From assembly GCA_017617035.1 (NCBI GenBank), contig JAFZWV010000026.1:1-64000 (forward strand): a DNA stretch of 64,000 nt. Reading direction: 5' to 3'. Positions 49,738 through 58,013 of this stretch are shown here, one piece after another (position 1 is the stretch's first letter; each line of letters opens with the position of its first letter). Made by a program: the position numbers and the translations under genes. The notes under the pieces are model-generated. The model worked only from the letters and a program-made list of their open reading frames with translations. It searched no databases and was not told the origin of the DNA. The DNA comes from Bacteroidales bacterium. Lineage in GTDB: Bacteria > Bacteroidota > Bacteroidia > Bacteroidales > UBA932.

Positions 49738-51054
49738 TTATTGGTTGTTAGTGTAATAAAATCCTAATTCCTGCAGTCCGTCGGCTACCTCCGGGGCGCT
49801 CATGAAGAGCTTCCAAATAAGACCGCTGCGGTAGTTCTCGATCATCACTGCAATCGGGCCCTGGTCGATAGCGAGATAGCTGCGGACGACCTGTTTGTCC
49901 GCCGGCATCGAAGGGTTGTAGGCATCGTAGAAGCCCATGGGGCCAAAGAGTTCGTCTCCGAGATCATCGTATAGATGACGCAGGCATTTCATGGACTCCT
50001 TCGGAGAATAAACGATAGAAGATATCGCCGCCGTGGGCGAGACCGTTCCATTTTCATCCGGAGTGCCAGGATGATGTGAGCAATAGCCCACCTTCGGATC
50101 GTCCGAAGAGGTAAAGCCCCACAGCTCGGCGCCGTAGCCTTTGTGGTGTTTGGGGTTCTCTATCGCGTAGTTGTAATGAATAAGCGAATGTGCTCTTCCC
50201 CGCTCATAATAGTCCGTCAGGCCATCTGTCAGCCCGCGAGGGTCGAGCCCCAGGAAGGAATAGTGTGTAAAGAAAAGCGGCCCGCCGTACTCCATTCCTA
50301 TCGTCAGAGGAATTCCGTAGTAAGACTTGCCGTTGTAATAATAAGGAGAATTCTTGTAGCAGGCTTCGTAGACCTTTTTGCTGATGGGATGGGTGGGAGA
50401 AGAAGCTCCTAGCACATAGGCGATAAGACACTCGTCGTAGCCTTTGATTCTGTGGTTCATCTTCCAGCCGTAGTTCTTGGACCAGTGCCAGTAGAGCGAA
50501 TCAGTACCCTGAGTATACCAGTCCCATTCCATTCCGCGCCAGAGTTCATCAGCCCTGCGTGCAAGTTCAGGGGCGCTTTCTTTGAAATACTGCCTCATGG
50601 TGAGAAGGCCCTGCGCCAGGAATGCTGATTCCACGAGGTCTCCCCCGTCGTCGTACTTGCTGAAGGGATAGACTTTTCCGGAAGCGCCGTCGTACCAGTG
50701 GGCCCACATGCCGTGGAAGCGCTCACACTTTTCAAGGAAACTCAGAGACTTGTCGAAAAGATAGATACCGTATTCCCTGCTGAGATATCCCCTTTCGATA
50801 CCCGCGATTATCGCCATCATACCGAAGCCCGAACCGCCTGTCGTCACGATATCGCCGAAACGGTCGTTTGAACGCTCTCGCGCCAAACCTGTATTGGGTT
50901 CGGAAAAATCGGTGAAATAAAGGGTGGTACGCCTCTGGACAGAGTCAATCAGAGCCTCATCAGACACAAAAACACCAGCCCTGCGATTGCCACAGGAAGA
51001 AGCTAATACCAGAGATGCTGTTATCAGCAGGAAAAAGATCGAATTCTTAAACAA
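49738..51054 (-). CDS. GH144-type glucanase lipoprotein, first gene of locus 2
   Basis: A 438-residue protein with lipobox Cys21 (LASSC) and a single glycoamylase-like catalytic domain. It shares with the 42664 gene GLARERSNDRFGDIVTTGGSGFG, ERFHGMWAHWYDG, YWHWSKNYGW, NGTVSPTAAISSIVYSPKES, and YLAIDQGPIAVMIENYRSG. It lacks the Ig domain, so the two may differ in place or in endo/exo mode. It has its own promoter (51081-51088) and starts the locus. Confidence 0.85.
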   Translation of the reverse strand: MFKNSIFFLLITASLVLASSCGNRRAGVFVSDEALIDSVQRRTTLYFTDFSEPNTGLARERSNDRFGDIVTTGGSGFGMMAIIAGIERGYLSREYGIYLFDKSLSFLEKCERFHGMWAHWYDGASGKVYPFSKYDDGGDLVESAFLAQGLLTMRQYFKESAPELARRADELWRGMEWDWYTQGTDSLYWHWSKNYGWKMNHRIKGYDECLIAYVLGASSPTHPISKKVYEACYKNSPYYYNGKSYYGIPLTIGMEYGGPLFFTHYSFLGLDPRGLTDGLTDYYERGRAHSLIHYNYAIENPKHHKGYGAELWGFTSSDDPKVGYCSHHPGTPDENGTVSPTAAISSIVYSPKESMKCLRHLYDDLGDELFGPMGFYDAYNPSMPADKQVVRSYLAIDQGPIAVMIENYRSGLIWKLFMSAPEVADGLQELGFYYTNNQ

Positions 51055-51080
51055 ACGGTTTGTTTTGTGTTATTGCGCCG

Positions 51081-51088
51081 CAAATATA
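51081..51088 (-). promoter_or_regulatory. promoter -7 box of locus 2
   Basis: Minus strand TATATTTG, 27 bases before the start at 51054, in the 54-base gap after the GH43 gene. The -33 region would overlap the end of GH43 and is not clear. No locus regulator (SusR, HTCS or sigma/anti-sigma) is in the window. Confidence 0.55.
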
Positions 51089-51108
51089 ACGAAACCCTTC
51101 GAAATATC

Positions 51109-52875
51109 CTAATGCGCCTGTGCGCGCACCATCTCGGAAACGCCGCAGGAGTTGAACGCCTCCACGGCGAACCAGTATTCCTGATCCACGGCGAGCGACG
51201 GGAGAAGAAGGTGGTCTTCGCCGTAAACCATCCAGGTGCTGTAGAGTTTATCCGGTGCGATTCCCCAGAAGACGTTATAGCCCTGGGCGGTCGGATCCAA
51301 CTTCCAGGAAATCAAAGCATTGCGGCGGTCGGCGCAGCGCTCGGCGCGGACGTCCGCCGGGACGGAAGGGGCCTCGCCGGAGCCCAGGCCGAACACGCGG
51401 ATCTCGGAAATAGCCAGACTCGGCGCAGACACCTCAATGTTGCGATAGCGCACGAAACGGGCTTTTACTGGATGGCGTAACTGAATGTAGGCGTTAGGCG
51501 CGTCTTTATCGGATTTAGACCTGTTTTCGAGCACGAACCATTTGACACCATCCAGGCTCCCCTCCAGGACATAGCGCTGCCTGAGGCCCTTCGGACGACC
51601 ATAGAGCCCGGTATTATGGTCGAAATAGTTTACCTGGACAGCATGAACCATAGCCTCGTCTTCCAGATCGATGACAGCCCATTCGCTGCGACCGTTAGAG
51701 GCTGCCAGCCAGTAGGTCTTGCAGTTTTCGTCCGTCAGGTTCGAGGGCTCGAAGGTCGCGGAAGTCTCCGGCCGGTTCCATGGCGCGAAGCCCTGGGCCT
51801 CGGCTGCCCTGCCCGCTTGGAACGAAGAAGCGCTGACCGGCTTGCCATACGAAAGGAGCATCCAGCCCGCAAACTCACCCTGCCTGCCCGGCTCAGAGGG
51901 CGCAAAGTGTGGATAATCGCCGAAACGGGTGTCGCACCACATCACACCGTCGTCATCGAACCATGTCGGGAAGGCACACAGCCTGCGTTCCCAGTTGACT
52001 ATGGCCGAGAGCGACATGGAACCGTAGTGCCACCATTGACCGCCCGGGCCTTGAACGGTGCTGCCATGGCCGGCGCCACACATATAGCCGCCGGGCTTGT
52101 AGCTCACCGGGTTATGGGCCTGATAGGTATACGGGCCGAGCGGGTCGGTAGCGGTATAGACACCGTCGCCGTAGACATTGAACTCGGTTCCGGGCGCGGC
52201 GTACTGCATGTAGTAGGTTCCGTCGTGCTTGGTAAGCCATGGCCCTTCGATGTAGGCCGCAATCCGCGTATCGGAATGGTTCTGGCCGAAGCGCTCCCAG
52301 CCGTGGCGCTCGCCGTCGGCGTTGAAAAGCTCAACCGTCTGGCCTGCTACGAGAAAACGGTCGCGCATGTCGAGCTTCTTACCCCGAATCGGGTAGACAT
52401 TGGACGAGCCCCAGAATATGTAGGCCTGAGCGTCGTCGTCGATGAAGAGGGCCGGGTCCTGCAGGTCATGTAAAATCGCCGGCACGGCCTTCCACTTCCC
52501 CGATGCCGGGTCGTCGGAATAGAGTATGCTCATCGAGCCGGAAGGGTCGCCGCACACGTAGAGCAGCGAATCGCGGTAGTTCCATGCCGCCGGGGCGTTG
52601 GATCCCTGGGGATACCAGGTGCTGGCAGGTTCGACAAATTCCCATTTCGTCAGGTCCTTAGAATGCCAGTAGCCCAGGCTGCGCGTAACGAACATGTAAT
52701 ATTCTCCGCGGAATTCCACTACGGCAGGGTCTGCTCCAGACCGATAAGATAGATTCTGGTCGGAGTTATAGACCATGTAGGTATAGTCTATGTCCAGCGG
52801 ATTGCAGTATGTCTGCGTTTTAGTGCAAGCAGCCAGGGCGAGAAGGCCGAGGGCTAAGGGGTATGTGGCTTTCAT
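51109..52875 (-). CDS. GH43-like enzyme with F5/8 type C and FN3 modules, lipoprotein
   Basis: A 588-residue protein; the ATG at 52875 gives lipobox Cys17 (LLALAAC) and sits 5 bases after a -7 box. The five-bladed propeller spans about 25-320, with the acidic residues in SGADPAVVEFRGEYYMF, LQDPALFIDDDAQAYIFWGSS and AYIEGPWLTKHDGTYYM as in GH43. A discoidin (F5/8C, CBM32-like) domain (about 340-490) and an FN3 domain follow. GH43 enzymes act on arabinan, xylan or galactan; substrate not assignable. Although near locus 2, it has its own promoter and may not belong to the beta-1,2-glucan set. Confidence 0.8.
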   Translation of the reverse strand: MKATYPLALGLLALAACTKTQTYCNPLDIDYTYMVYNSDQNLSYRSGADPAVVEFRGEYYMFVTRSLGYWHSKDLTKWEFVEPASTWYPQGSNAPAAWNYRDSLLYVCGDPSGSMSILYSDDPASGKWKAVPAILHDLQDPALFIDDDAQAYIFWGSSNVYPIRGKKLDMRDRFLVAGQTVELFNADGERHGWERFGQNHSDTRIAAYIEGPWLTKHDGTYYMQYAAPGTEFNVYGDGVYTATDPLGPYTYQAHNPVSYKPGGYMCGAGHGSTVQGPGGQWWHYGSMSLSAIVNWERRLCAFPTWFDDDGVMWCDTRFGDYPHFAPSEPGRQGEFAGWMLLSYGKPVSASSFQAGRAAEAQGFAPWNRPETSATFEPSNLTDENCKTYWLAASNGRSEWAVIDLEDEAMVHAVQVNYFDHNTGLYGRPKGLRQRYVLEGSLDGVKWFVLENRSKSDKDAPNAYIQLRHPVKARFVRYRNIEVSAPSLAISEIRVFGLGSGEAPSVPADVRAERCADRRNALISWKLDPTAQGYNVFWGIAPDKLYSTWMVYGEDHLLLPSLAVDQEYWFAVEAFNSCGVSEMVRAQAH

Positions 52876-52880
52876 ATTTC

Positions 52881-52908
52881 CAAAGATAGCCATTTTTTAT
52901 TATCTTTG
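52881..52908. promoter_or_regulatory. divergent promoter with mirrored -7 boxes
   Basis: CAAAGATA (52881-52888, minus strand TATCTTTG) faces TATCTTTG (52901-52908) across 12 bases. They drive the GH43 gene (start 52875, nearly leaderless) and the FakA-like gene (start 52921). Transcription from one should interfere with the other. Confidence 0.6.
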
Positions 52909-52920
52909 TGGCGCTTAATT

Positions 52921-54570
52921 ATGAAGACAAGTACTATAACCTCAGCCTGTTACCTGGCTATGGTGCGTCGCGGCTGCGCGAGGCTCCACGCCAGCAAGGA
53001 CGTCATCAACGACCTCAATGTCTTCCCTATTCCGGACGGCGATACAGGCGATAACATGTTCATGACAATCAATTCCGGTTGCCAGAACGCTTCCCTCTCT
53101 GAATCCCTCGGCGAAACCGCCAAATCAATATCATCTGGTATGCTCTTGGGCGCCCGCGGCAACAGCGGCGTAATCCTCTCGCGCATCTTTGCCGGCATCG
53201 GCAAAGGGCTCGCGGGAGTCTCTCAGGCAGACGTGCCGGCCTTCGCCGCCGCCATGGCCGCGGGCGTCGAAGAATCCTACAAGGCGGTCTCTGTCCCGGT
53301 CGAGGGAACCATCCTGACCGTGTTCCGCGAGGGAGTGCAGAAAGCGGCTGAAAAGCCTACAGACTCGCTCGAGGACTATTTTTCGGCTCTCATCCCCGAG
53401 ATGGAAGCCTCTCTCGAGCGCACTCCCGACCTGCTACCGACATTGAAGGAAGCGGGAGTGATCGACAGCGGCGGCGCAGGCATTCTTTCGATAGTGCGCG
53501 GTATGGCCGAAGCCCTGGAATCGACCGACGATGTCGACCTGCCCGACAATCCCGCCCCCGAGGCTGCCCATGGCAAGGTGGATCTGAACGCCTTCGGCCC
53601 TGACGACGTCCTGGAATTCGGCTACTGTACCGAGTTCCTGCTTCGCCTCCAGAGTTCGAAGGTCGACCTCGCTTCCTTCGACGAGAGCGAAATACGCGAC
53701 TACCTTACCTCGGTCGGCGAGTCGGTGGTCTGCTTCCGCGAGGACTCAATCGTGAAGGTCCATGTCCACACCCATACCCCGGGCGACATTCTGAACCATT
53801 GCCAGCGCTGGGGCGAGTACTTGACACTTAAGATCGAGAACATGGCCCTTCAGCACAACGAAACGCAGATGCGCAAGGCTGCAGAAGAGCCAGAGTTCAA
53901 GATTCAGAAGCACTACGGCGTAGTTACCGTCGCATCCGGCGAGGGTCTCGTACAGACCTTCCTCGAAGCTGGCGCCGACGAAGTGATACGCGGCGGCCAG
54001 ACTATGAATCCCTCGGCCCAGGACTTCATCGACGCCTTCAAGCGCCTCGGAGCCGAGACCGTGTTCGTCTACCCCAACAACTCCAATATAGTCCTTACCG
54101 CCCTGCAGGCCGCGAGCATGTTCGAAGACTCCAAAGTCATTGTCATCCCGACCAAGACCATAGGCGCTGGTTACGTCGGCATCGCCTCGCTCGACAAGAG
54201 CAACAAAGACGTCGACGCGCTGGTCGAGGAGCAAAAAGAAACGGTCGCTGGAGTTACCTGCGGCATGGTCTCCAAAGCCAACCGCGACACAGAACTCAAC
54301 GGTGTTGCCGTCAAGGAAGGCGACTATATTGGCATCTGCGGAGGCGAAGTCGTATGCGACAACCCTTCGTGTAAAGAAGCGCTTTACACCCTTTGCAAGC
54401 AGACGGAAGCCGGCGACCACGACGTAGCTGTCGTATTCTACGGCCAGGACGTCCCTGCAGAGGAGGCCGACGAGGTCGCGGCAGCCCTCCAGGCCAAATA
54501 TCCCATGACAGAATTTATGTTTATCGACGGCGGACAGCCGGTATATAATTACATCTTGACACTATGTTAA
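52921..54570 (+). CDS. fakA: DAK2/DhaL-domain kinase, FakA-like
   Basis: A 549-residue protein. The start at 52921 (MKTSTITSACYLAMV) is chosen because an in-frame ATG at 52906 overlaps the -7 box. The DhaL-type kinase domain has DGDTGDN (39-45) and LGARGNSGVILSRIF. The C-terminal half is the DAK-associated domain (GVVTVASGEGLVQTFLEAGADEVIRGGQTMNPS, then VFVYPNNSNIVLTALQA). FakA phosphorylates fatty acids held by a FakB carrier. The downstream gene overlaps by 7 bases and is a FakB-like protein, which supports this role. Confidence 0.88.
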   Translation: MKTSTITSACYLAMVRRGCARLHASKDVINDLNVFPIPDGDTGDNMFMTINSGCQNASLSESLGETAKSISSGMLLGARGNSGVILSRIFAGIGKGLAGVSQADVPAFAAAMAAGVEESYKAVSVPVEGTILTVFREGVQKAAEKPTDSLEDYFSALIPEMEASLERTPDLLPTLKEAGVIDSGGAGILSIVRGMAEALESTDDVDLPDNPAPEAAHGKVDLNAFGPDDVLEFGYCTEFLLRLQSSKVDLASFDESEIRDYLTSVGESVVCFREDSIVKVHVHTHTPGDILNHCQRWGEYLTLKIENMALQHNETQMRKAAEEPEFKIQKHYGVVTVASGEGLVQTFLEAGADEVIRGGQTMNPSAQDFIDAFKRLGAETVFVYPNNSNIVLTALQAASMFEDSKVIVIPTKTIGAGYVGIASLDKSNKDVDALVEEQKETVAGVTCGMVSKANRDTELNGVAVKEGDYIGICGGEVVCDNPSCKEALYTLCKQTEAGDHDVAVVFYGQDVPAEEADEVAAALQAKYPMTEFMFIDGGQPVYNYILTLC

Positions 54571-55433
54571 CCTATTTCGTAGACTCTGATTGCGATTTCA
54601 ATCTTCAGGACTGCAAAGAACTGGGCTGCAAGCTCATCAGCATGCCTTACAGCATCGACGGTAAAACAACCTACCCTTATGTAGATTTCAAGGAATTCGA
54701 CTCCCACGCCTTCTATGACGGCCTACGCGGAGGAATCCTCCCTACTACAAGCGCAATTCCCGAAGAGGAATACCGCAATTACTTCGAGCCCGAATTCAAG
54801 GCCGGAAACGATATCTTCTACTTCCACTTCAGCGAGGCTATGACCATGACCTTCGGCAATATGAGAAAGGTCGTAGACGAGTTGCTTAAGAAGTACCCCG
54901 AGCGCAAGTTCTATGAGATCGACTCTAAGGGCATCACCATCATCAGCTACCTCATGGGTCGCGATTTCTTCAAACTCGTGAAGGCCGGAAAGACCCCCGA
55001 AGAGCTCGTAGAATGGGGAAAGAAGGAAGTTGACCACTACGCCCAGTATTTCTTCGCCGACGACCTCAAGTTCTTCCGCAGGAGCGGTCGAGTGAGCGGT
55101 CTGGCAGCCACCATGGGCGGTCTGATCGGCCTTCGCCCCGTCATCACCATGAACGAGGAAGGCAAGATGGTCAGCGTCGGAACCGAGAAGGGCCGCATCA
55201 AGGCCATGAACCGCCTCGTAAATGAGGTTGTTGAGAAAGGCGACGACGTCAAGGCCCACGGCGTAGTAGTCGGCCACACCGACTCTCCCGAGGTCGCGAA
55301 CCAGATTGCGGACATGCTCCGCGAGAAGTTCGGCGCCGATCTCGAAATACGCATCATCCCCACCAACCCGACTGCTGGCAGCCATTGCGGCCCCAACGGC
55401 GTAGGTGTGACTTTCCACTCAAAGTGCAGATAA
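54564..55433 (+). CDS. fakB: DegV-family fatty-acid-binding protein, FakB-like
   Basis: A 289-residue DegV protein. It begins MLTYFVDSDCDFNLQDCKEL, has TTSAIPEEEYRNYF (the Thr/Ser motif that holds the fatty acid head group), YEIDSKGITIISYLMGRDFF and FFRRSGRVSGLAATMGGLIGLRPVI. The end (TNPTAGSHCGPNGVGVTFHSK) carries the conserved Gly-His segment. It binds a fatty acid and presents it to FakA. It overlaps fakA by 7 bases and abuts the next gene. Confidence 0.9.
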   Translation: MLTYFVDSDCDFNLQDCKELGCKLISMPYSIDGKTTYPYVDFKEFDSHAFYDGLRGGILPTTSAIPEEEYRNYFEPEFKAGNDIFYFHFSEAMTMTFGNMRKVVDELLKKYPERKFYEIDSKGITIISYLMGRDFFKLVKAGKTPEELVEWGKKEVDHYAQYFFADDLKFFRRSGRVSGLAATMGGLIGLRPVITMNEEGKMVSVGTEKGRIKAMNRLVNEVVEKGDDVKAHGVVVGHTDSPEVANQIADMLREKFGADLEIRIIPTNPTAGSHCGPNGVGVTFHSKCR

Positions 55434-56558
55434 ATGATTGAAGTAAAAAAGGTTACGACACGTAGGGAGCAGAGGCAGTTCCTCCGCTTCCCTCTCGACC
55501 TCTACAAGAACAACCCTTGCTTCGTCCCGCCGCTCTGGATGGACGAGAAGAAGATTTTCGACAAAGACTATCTCTACCACGACCAGTGCGAGGACGTTTG
55601 CTTCCTCGCCTATAAAGACGGCAAGGTAGCCGGCCGTATCCAGGGCATACTCCAGAAGGCTTCGAACGAGAAGACAGGAGAAAAGCGAATCAGGTTCACC
55701 AGGTTCGACACCATCGAAGATTTCGAGGTTGCAAAAGCCCTTTTCGAGGCAGTCGAGGCCTGGGCCCGCGAGATTGGCATGAACGCCGTCTGCGGACCTC
55801 TGGGCTACTCCGACCTTGAGCGCGAAGGCCTCCTGATCGAGGGTTTTGACCAGCTCTCCACCTTCGAGGAGCAGTACAACGCCCCCTACTACGGAGAGTT
55901 CATCGAAAAACTGGGCTACGAGAAGGAAATCGACTGGAACGAGAGCCAGCTGCGCGCCCCCAGCCCAGAGGTTGGAGCCGAGCTGAAGCAGCTCTCCGAG
56001 TTCATCATCAAGCGCTATAAACTCCACATAGGAGAGGCAAAGAACGCCAACGACTTCATAAAGAAGTACGCCGACGGCCTGTTCGAGGTCCTCGACCACT
56101 CCTACGATGGTCTTTACGGCACAGTTCCGTTCACCGACGGCATGAAGAAACTTCTCATCGACAACTTCAAGCTGGTCGTGAACCCCAAGCGCACGGCAGT
56201 CCTTCTCGACGAGAACGACAAGGTTATCGCCTTCGCCGTGAGTTTTGCTTCCCTCGCCAAGGCCGTCCAGCCTTCGCAGGGCCGCCTCACTCCCCTGACG
56301 CTCATCCGCCTTCTGAAGGCCCTCAAGAAACCGGACATCATCGACCTTTGCCTTGTGGGCGTCGAGCCCGAATGGCTTAACCGCGGCGTTAGCACAGTCT
56401 TCGTAAGCGGCATGGTCGACATGCTCGCCGACCCTCACGTGAAGTATCTGGAGACCAACCTCAATCTCGAGGACAACTACATGATACAGAATATGTGGAA
56501 GAGGTTCGACCGAACCATCCACAAACGCCGCCGTTCGTACCTAAAGAAACTCGCGTAG
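55434..56558 (+). CDS. GNAT-like acyltransferase-fold protein in the lipid cluster
   Basis: A 374-residue protein of a GNAT-like family often annotated as a hypothetical N-acetyltransferase. The first 150 residues include the FLRFPLDLYKNNPCFVPPLW start and a CDGKVAGRI-type strand (here YKDGKVAGRIQGILQKA), the beta strand before the CoA site. A second half ends with LEDNYMIQNMWKRFDRTIHKRRRSYLKKL, typical of this family. The substrate is unknown. It has no gap to fakB and 1 base to plsX, so a function in lipid metabolism is the best inference. Confidence 0.7.
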   Translation: MIEVKKVTTRREQRQFLRFPLDLYKNNPCFVPPLWMDEKKIFDKDYLYHDQCEDVCFLAYKDGKVAGRIQGILQKASNEKTGEKRIRFTRFDTIEDFEVAKALFEAVEAWAREIGMNAVCGPLGYSDLEREGLLIEGFDQLSTFEEQYNAPYYGEFIEKLGYEKEIDWNESQLRAPSPEVGAELKQLSEFIIKRYKLHIGEAKNANDFIKKYADGLFEVLDHSYDGLYGTVPFTDGMKKLLIDNFKLVVNPKRTAVLLDENDKVIAFAVSFASLAKAVQPSQGRLTPLTLIRLLKALKKPDIIDLCLVGVEPEWLNRGVSTVFVSGMVDMLADPHVKYLETNLNLEDNYMIQNMWKRFDRTIHKRRRSYLKKLA

Positions 56559-56559
56559 T

Positions 56560-57579
56560 ATGGTAAAAATCATAGTAGACTGCTTCGGCGGCGACCGCAG
56601 CCCCCAGGCCAATATCGACGGAGCTCTGGCCGCTCTGCAGAACTTCGACGACCTCCATATCATCCTTACGGGCGACGAAGAAATCCTGAAGTCAGAGCTC
56701 GCAACGCGCGAATACCCCGCCGACCGGTTGGAAATAGTCCATGCCCCTGAGGTAATCACTTGCGAGGACAAACCCACCGACGCGATTCGCCTTAAGCGCA
56801 ACAGTTCCATGATGAAGGCTGTCATGATGCTGCGCGACGACGACTCGATAGGCGGAATGGTCAGCGCCGGCTCGACCGGAGCGCTGGTAACCGGCGCGCT
56901 CGTCCGTGTAGGCCGTCTCGCCGGTGTCATCCGACCTGCCTTCTGCCCTGTCCTCCCGACCATGGACGGAGGAATCGTCGGAATCTGCGACAGCGGCGCC
57001 AATGTCGAGGTGCAGCCCGACATGCTCAGGCAGTTCGCGATCATGGGCTCCATCTACATGGAGACAGTCTATGGGGTCAAGAACCCGCGCGTTGCTCTGC
57101 TCAACGTCGGAGTCGAGGCCGAGAAGGGCGACACTCTTCGCCAGGAGACCTACAAGCTCCTGCAGGAAACCGACTGCATCAATTTCGTCGGCAACATGGA
57201 AAGCCGCGACCTGCTTTCGGGCAAATACGACCTGGTCGTCTGCGACGGTTTCTCCGGAAACGTGCTGGTCAAGACTACGGAAGGCACCGCCCTCGAACTG
57301 CTTAAGATGCTGAAAAAGAGCATCTTCTCCCGCACCGTCTACAAGATCGGCGCTCTCTTTATGAAGAAGATGTTCGCCGACATGAAGTCCTTCATGGACT
57401 ACCAGAACTACGGCGGAAGCGTCCTCATCGGAACTTCGAAAGTCGTGGTCAAAGGCCATGGCAGTTCTAAGGCCAAAGCCATCGAAAAATGCATCGAACA
57501 GGCCTACCGCATGGAAACTGGCGCCATAGGGCCACGTATTGAAACTGAATTGGCTAAATATTCACATTACGAGGAATAA
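56560..57579 (+). CDS. plsX: phosphate acyltransferase PlsX
   Basis: A 339-residue PlsX: VDCFGGDRSPQANIDGALAAL, MVSAGSTGALVTGALVRVGRLAGV, RVALLNVGVEAEKGD, YDLVVCDGFSGNVLVKTTEGTA and a GHGSSKAKAIEKCIEQA tail. PlsX makes acyl-phosphate from acyl-ACP for PlsY. FakA and FakB make the same intermediate from free fatty acid, so this operon feeds phospholipid synthesis by both routes. A hairpin element follows 11 bases after the stop. Confidence 0.95.
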   Translation: MVKIIVDCFGGDRSPQANIDGALAALQNFDDLHIILTGDEEILKSELATREYPADRLEIVHAPEVITCEDKPTDAIRLKRNSSMMKAVMMLRDDDSIGGMVSAGSTGALVTGALVRVGRLAGVIRPAFCPVLPTMDGGIVGICDSGANVEVQPDMLRQFAIMGSIYMETVYGVKNPRVALLNVGVEAEKGDTLRQETYKLLQETDCINFVGNMESRDLLSGKYDLVVCDGFSGNVLVKTTEGTALELLKMLKKSIFSRTVYKIGALFMKKMFADMKSFMDYQNYGGSVLIGTSKVVVKGHGSSKAKAIEKCIEQAYRMETGAIGPRIETELAKYSHYEE

Positions 57580-57590
57580 TGAACTAAAAT

Positions 57591-57694
57591 AATTGCAGAC
57601 TACCCCTTTCCCATCGCTATCGCTCAATGACGCTGCGCGTCTGGGAGCGACCCTGGTCCGGGCAAAAAGCGAGGGAAAAGGGTAGTCTGCAATT
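57591..57694 (+). repeat. long hairpin element B (conserved core, private stem)
   Basis: Arms 57591-57612 and 57673-57694 pair at 21 of 22 positions (AATTGCAGACTACCCC.. with ..GGGTAGTCTGCAATT); an inner TCGCT/AGCGA stem continues it. The loop carries CGCTATCG, GACGC-TGC-GCGTC and GCGACCCTGGTCCGGG then CAAAA, nearly the same as element A, whereas the outer arms share no sequence with A's. It starts 11 bases after the plsX stop, sense orientation. The rest of the gap to acpP (57695-57752) is A/T-rich with no clear signal. Confidence 0.8.
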
Positions 57695-57752
57695 CAATTT
57701 TTCATAATTAATAAATAATAATTAACACTTATTCTCTATATACCAATTTGTT

Positions 57753-57989
57753 ATGTCAGCAATGTTTGAAAAAGTGCAGGCTATTTTAGCTAAGCAGCTG
57801 CGTATTGCCGATCCTGCCAAGATTAAGCCCGAATCTCTGATCTCCAAAGATCTCGGCGCCGACTCGCTCGATATTCTTCAACTCTTGATGAAAATCGAAG
57901 ACGAATATGGCATCGTCATCCCAGACGAAACCCTAGCTAAATTCCAAACTGTCGGTGACGTCGTAGATTTTCTCGAAAAACACGAATAA
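57753..57989 (+). CDS. acpP: acyl carrier protein
   Basis: A 78-residue acidic acyl carrier protein. Ser38 in LGADSLDILQLLMKIEDEYGI is the phosphopantetheine site. The length and the DEYGIVIPDE segment are typical. It follows plsX after the hairpin element and is 24 bases ahead of asd. Whether it is the main fatty-acid ACP of the genome cannot be judged. Confidence 0.93.
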   Translation: MSAMFEKVQAILAKQLRIADPAKIKPESLISKDLGADSLDILQLLMKIEDEYGIVIPDETLAKFQTVGDVVDFLEKHE

Positions 57990-58013
57990 TAATTATTTAT
58001 TTATATTTGGGCT

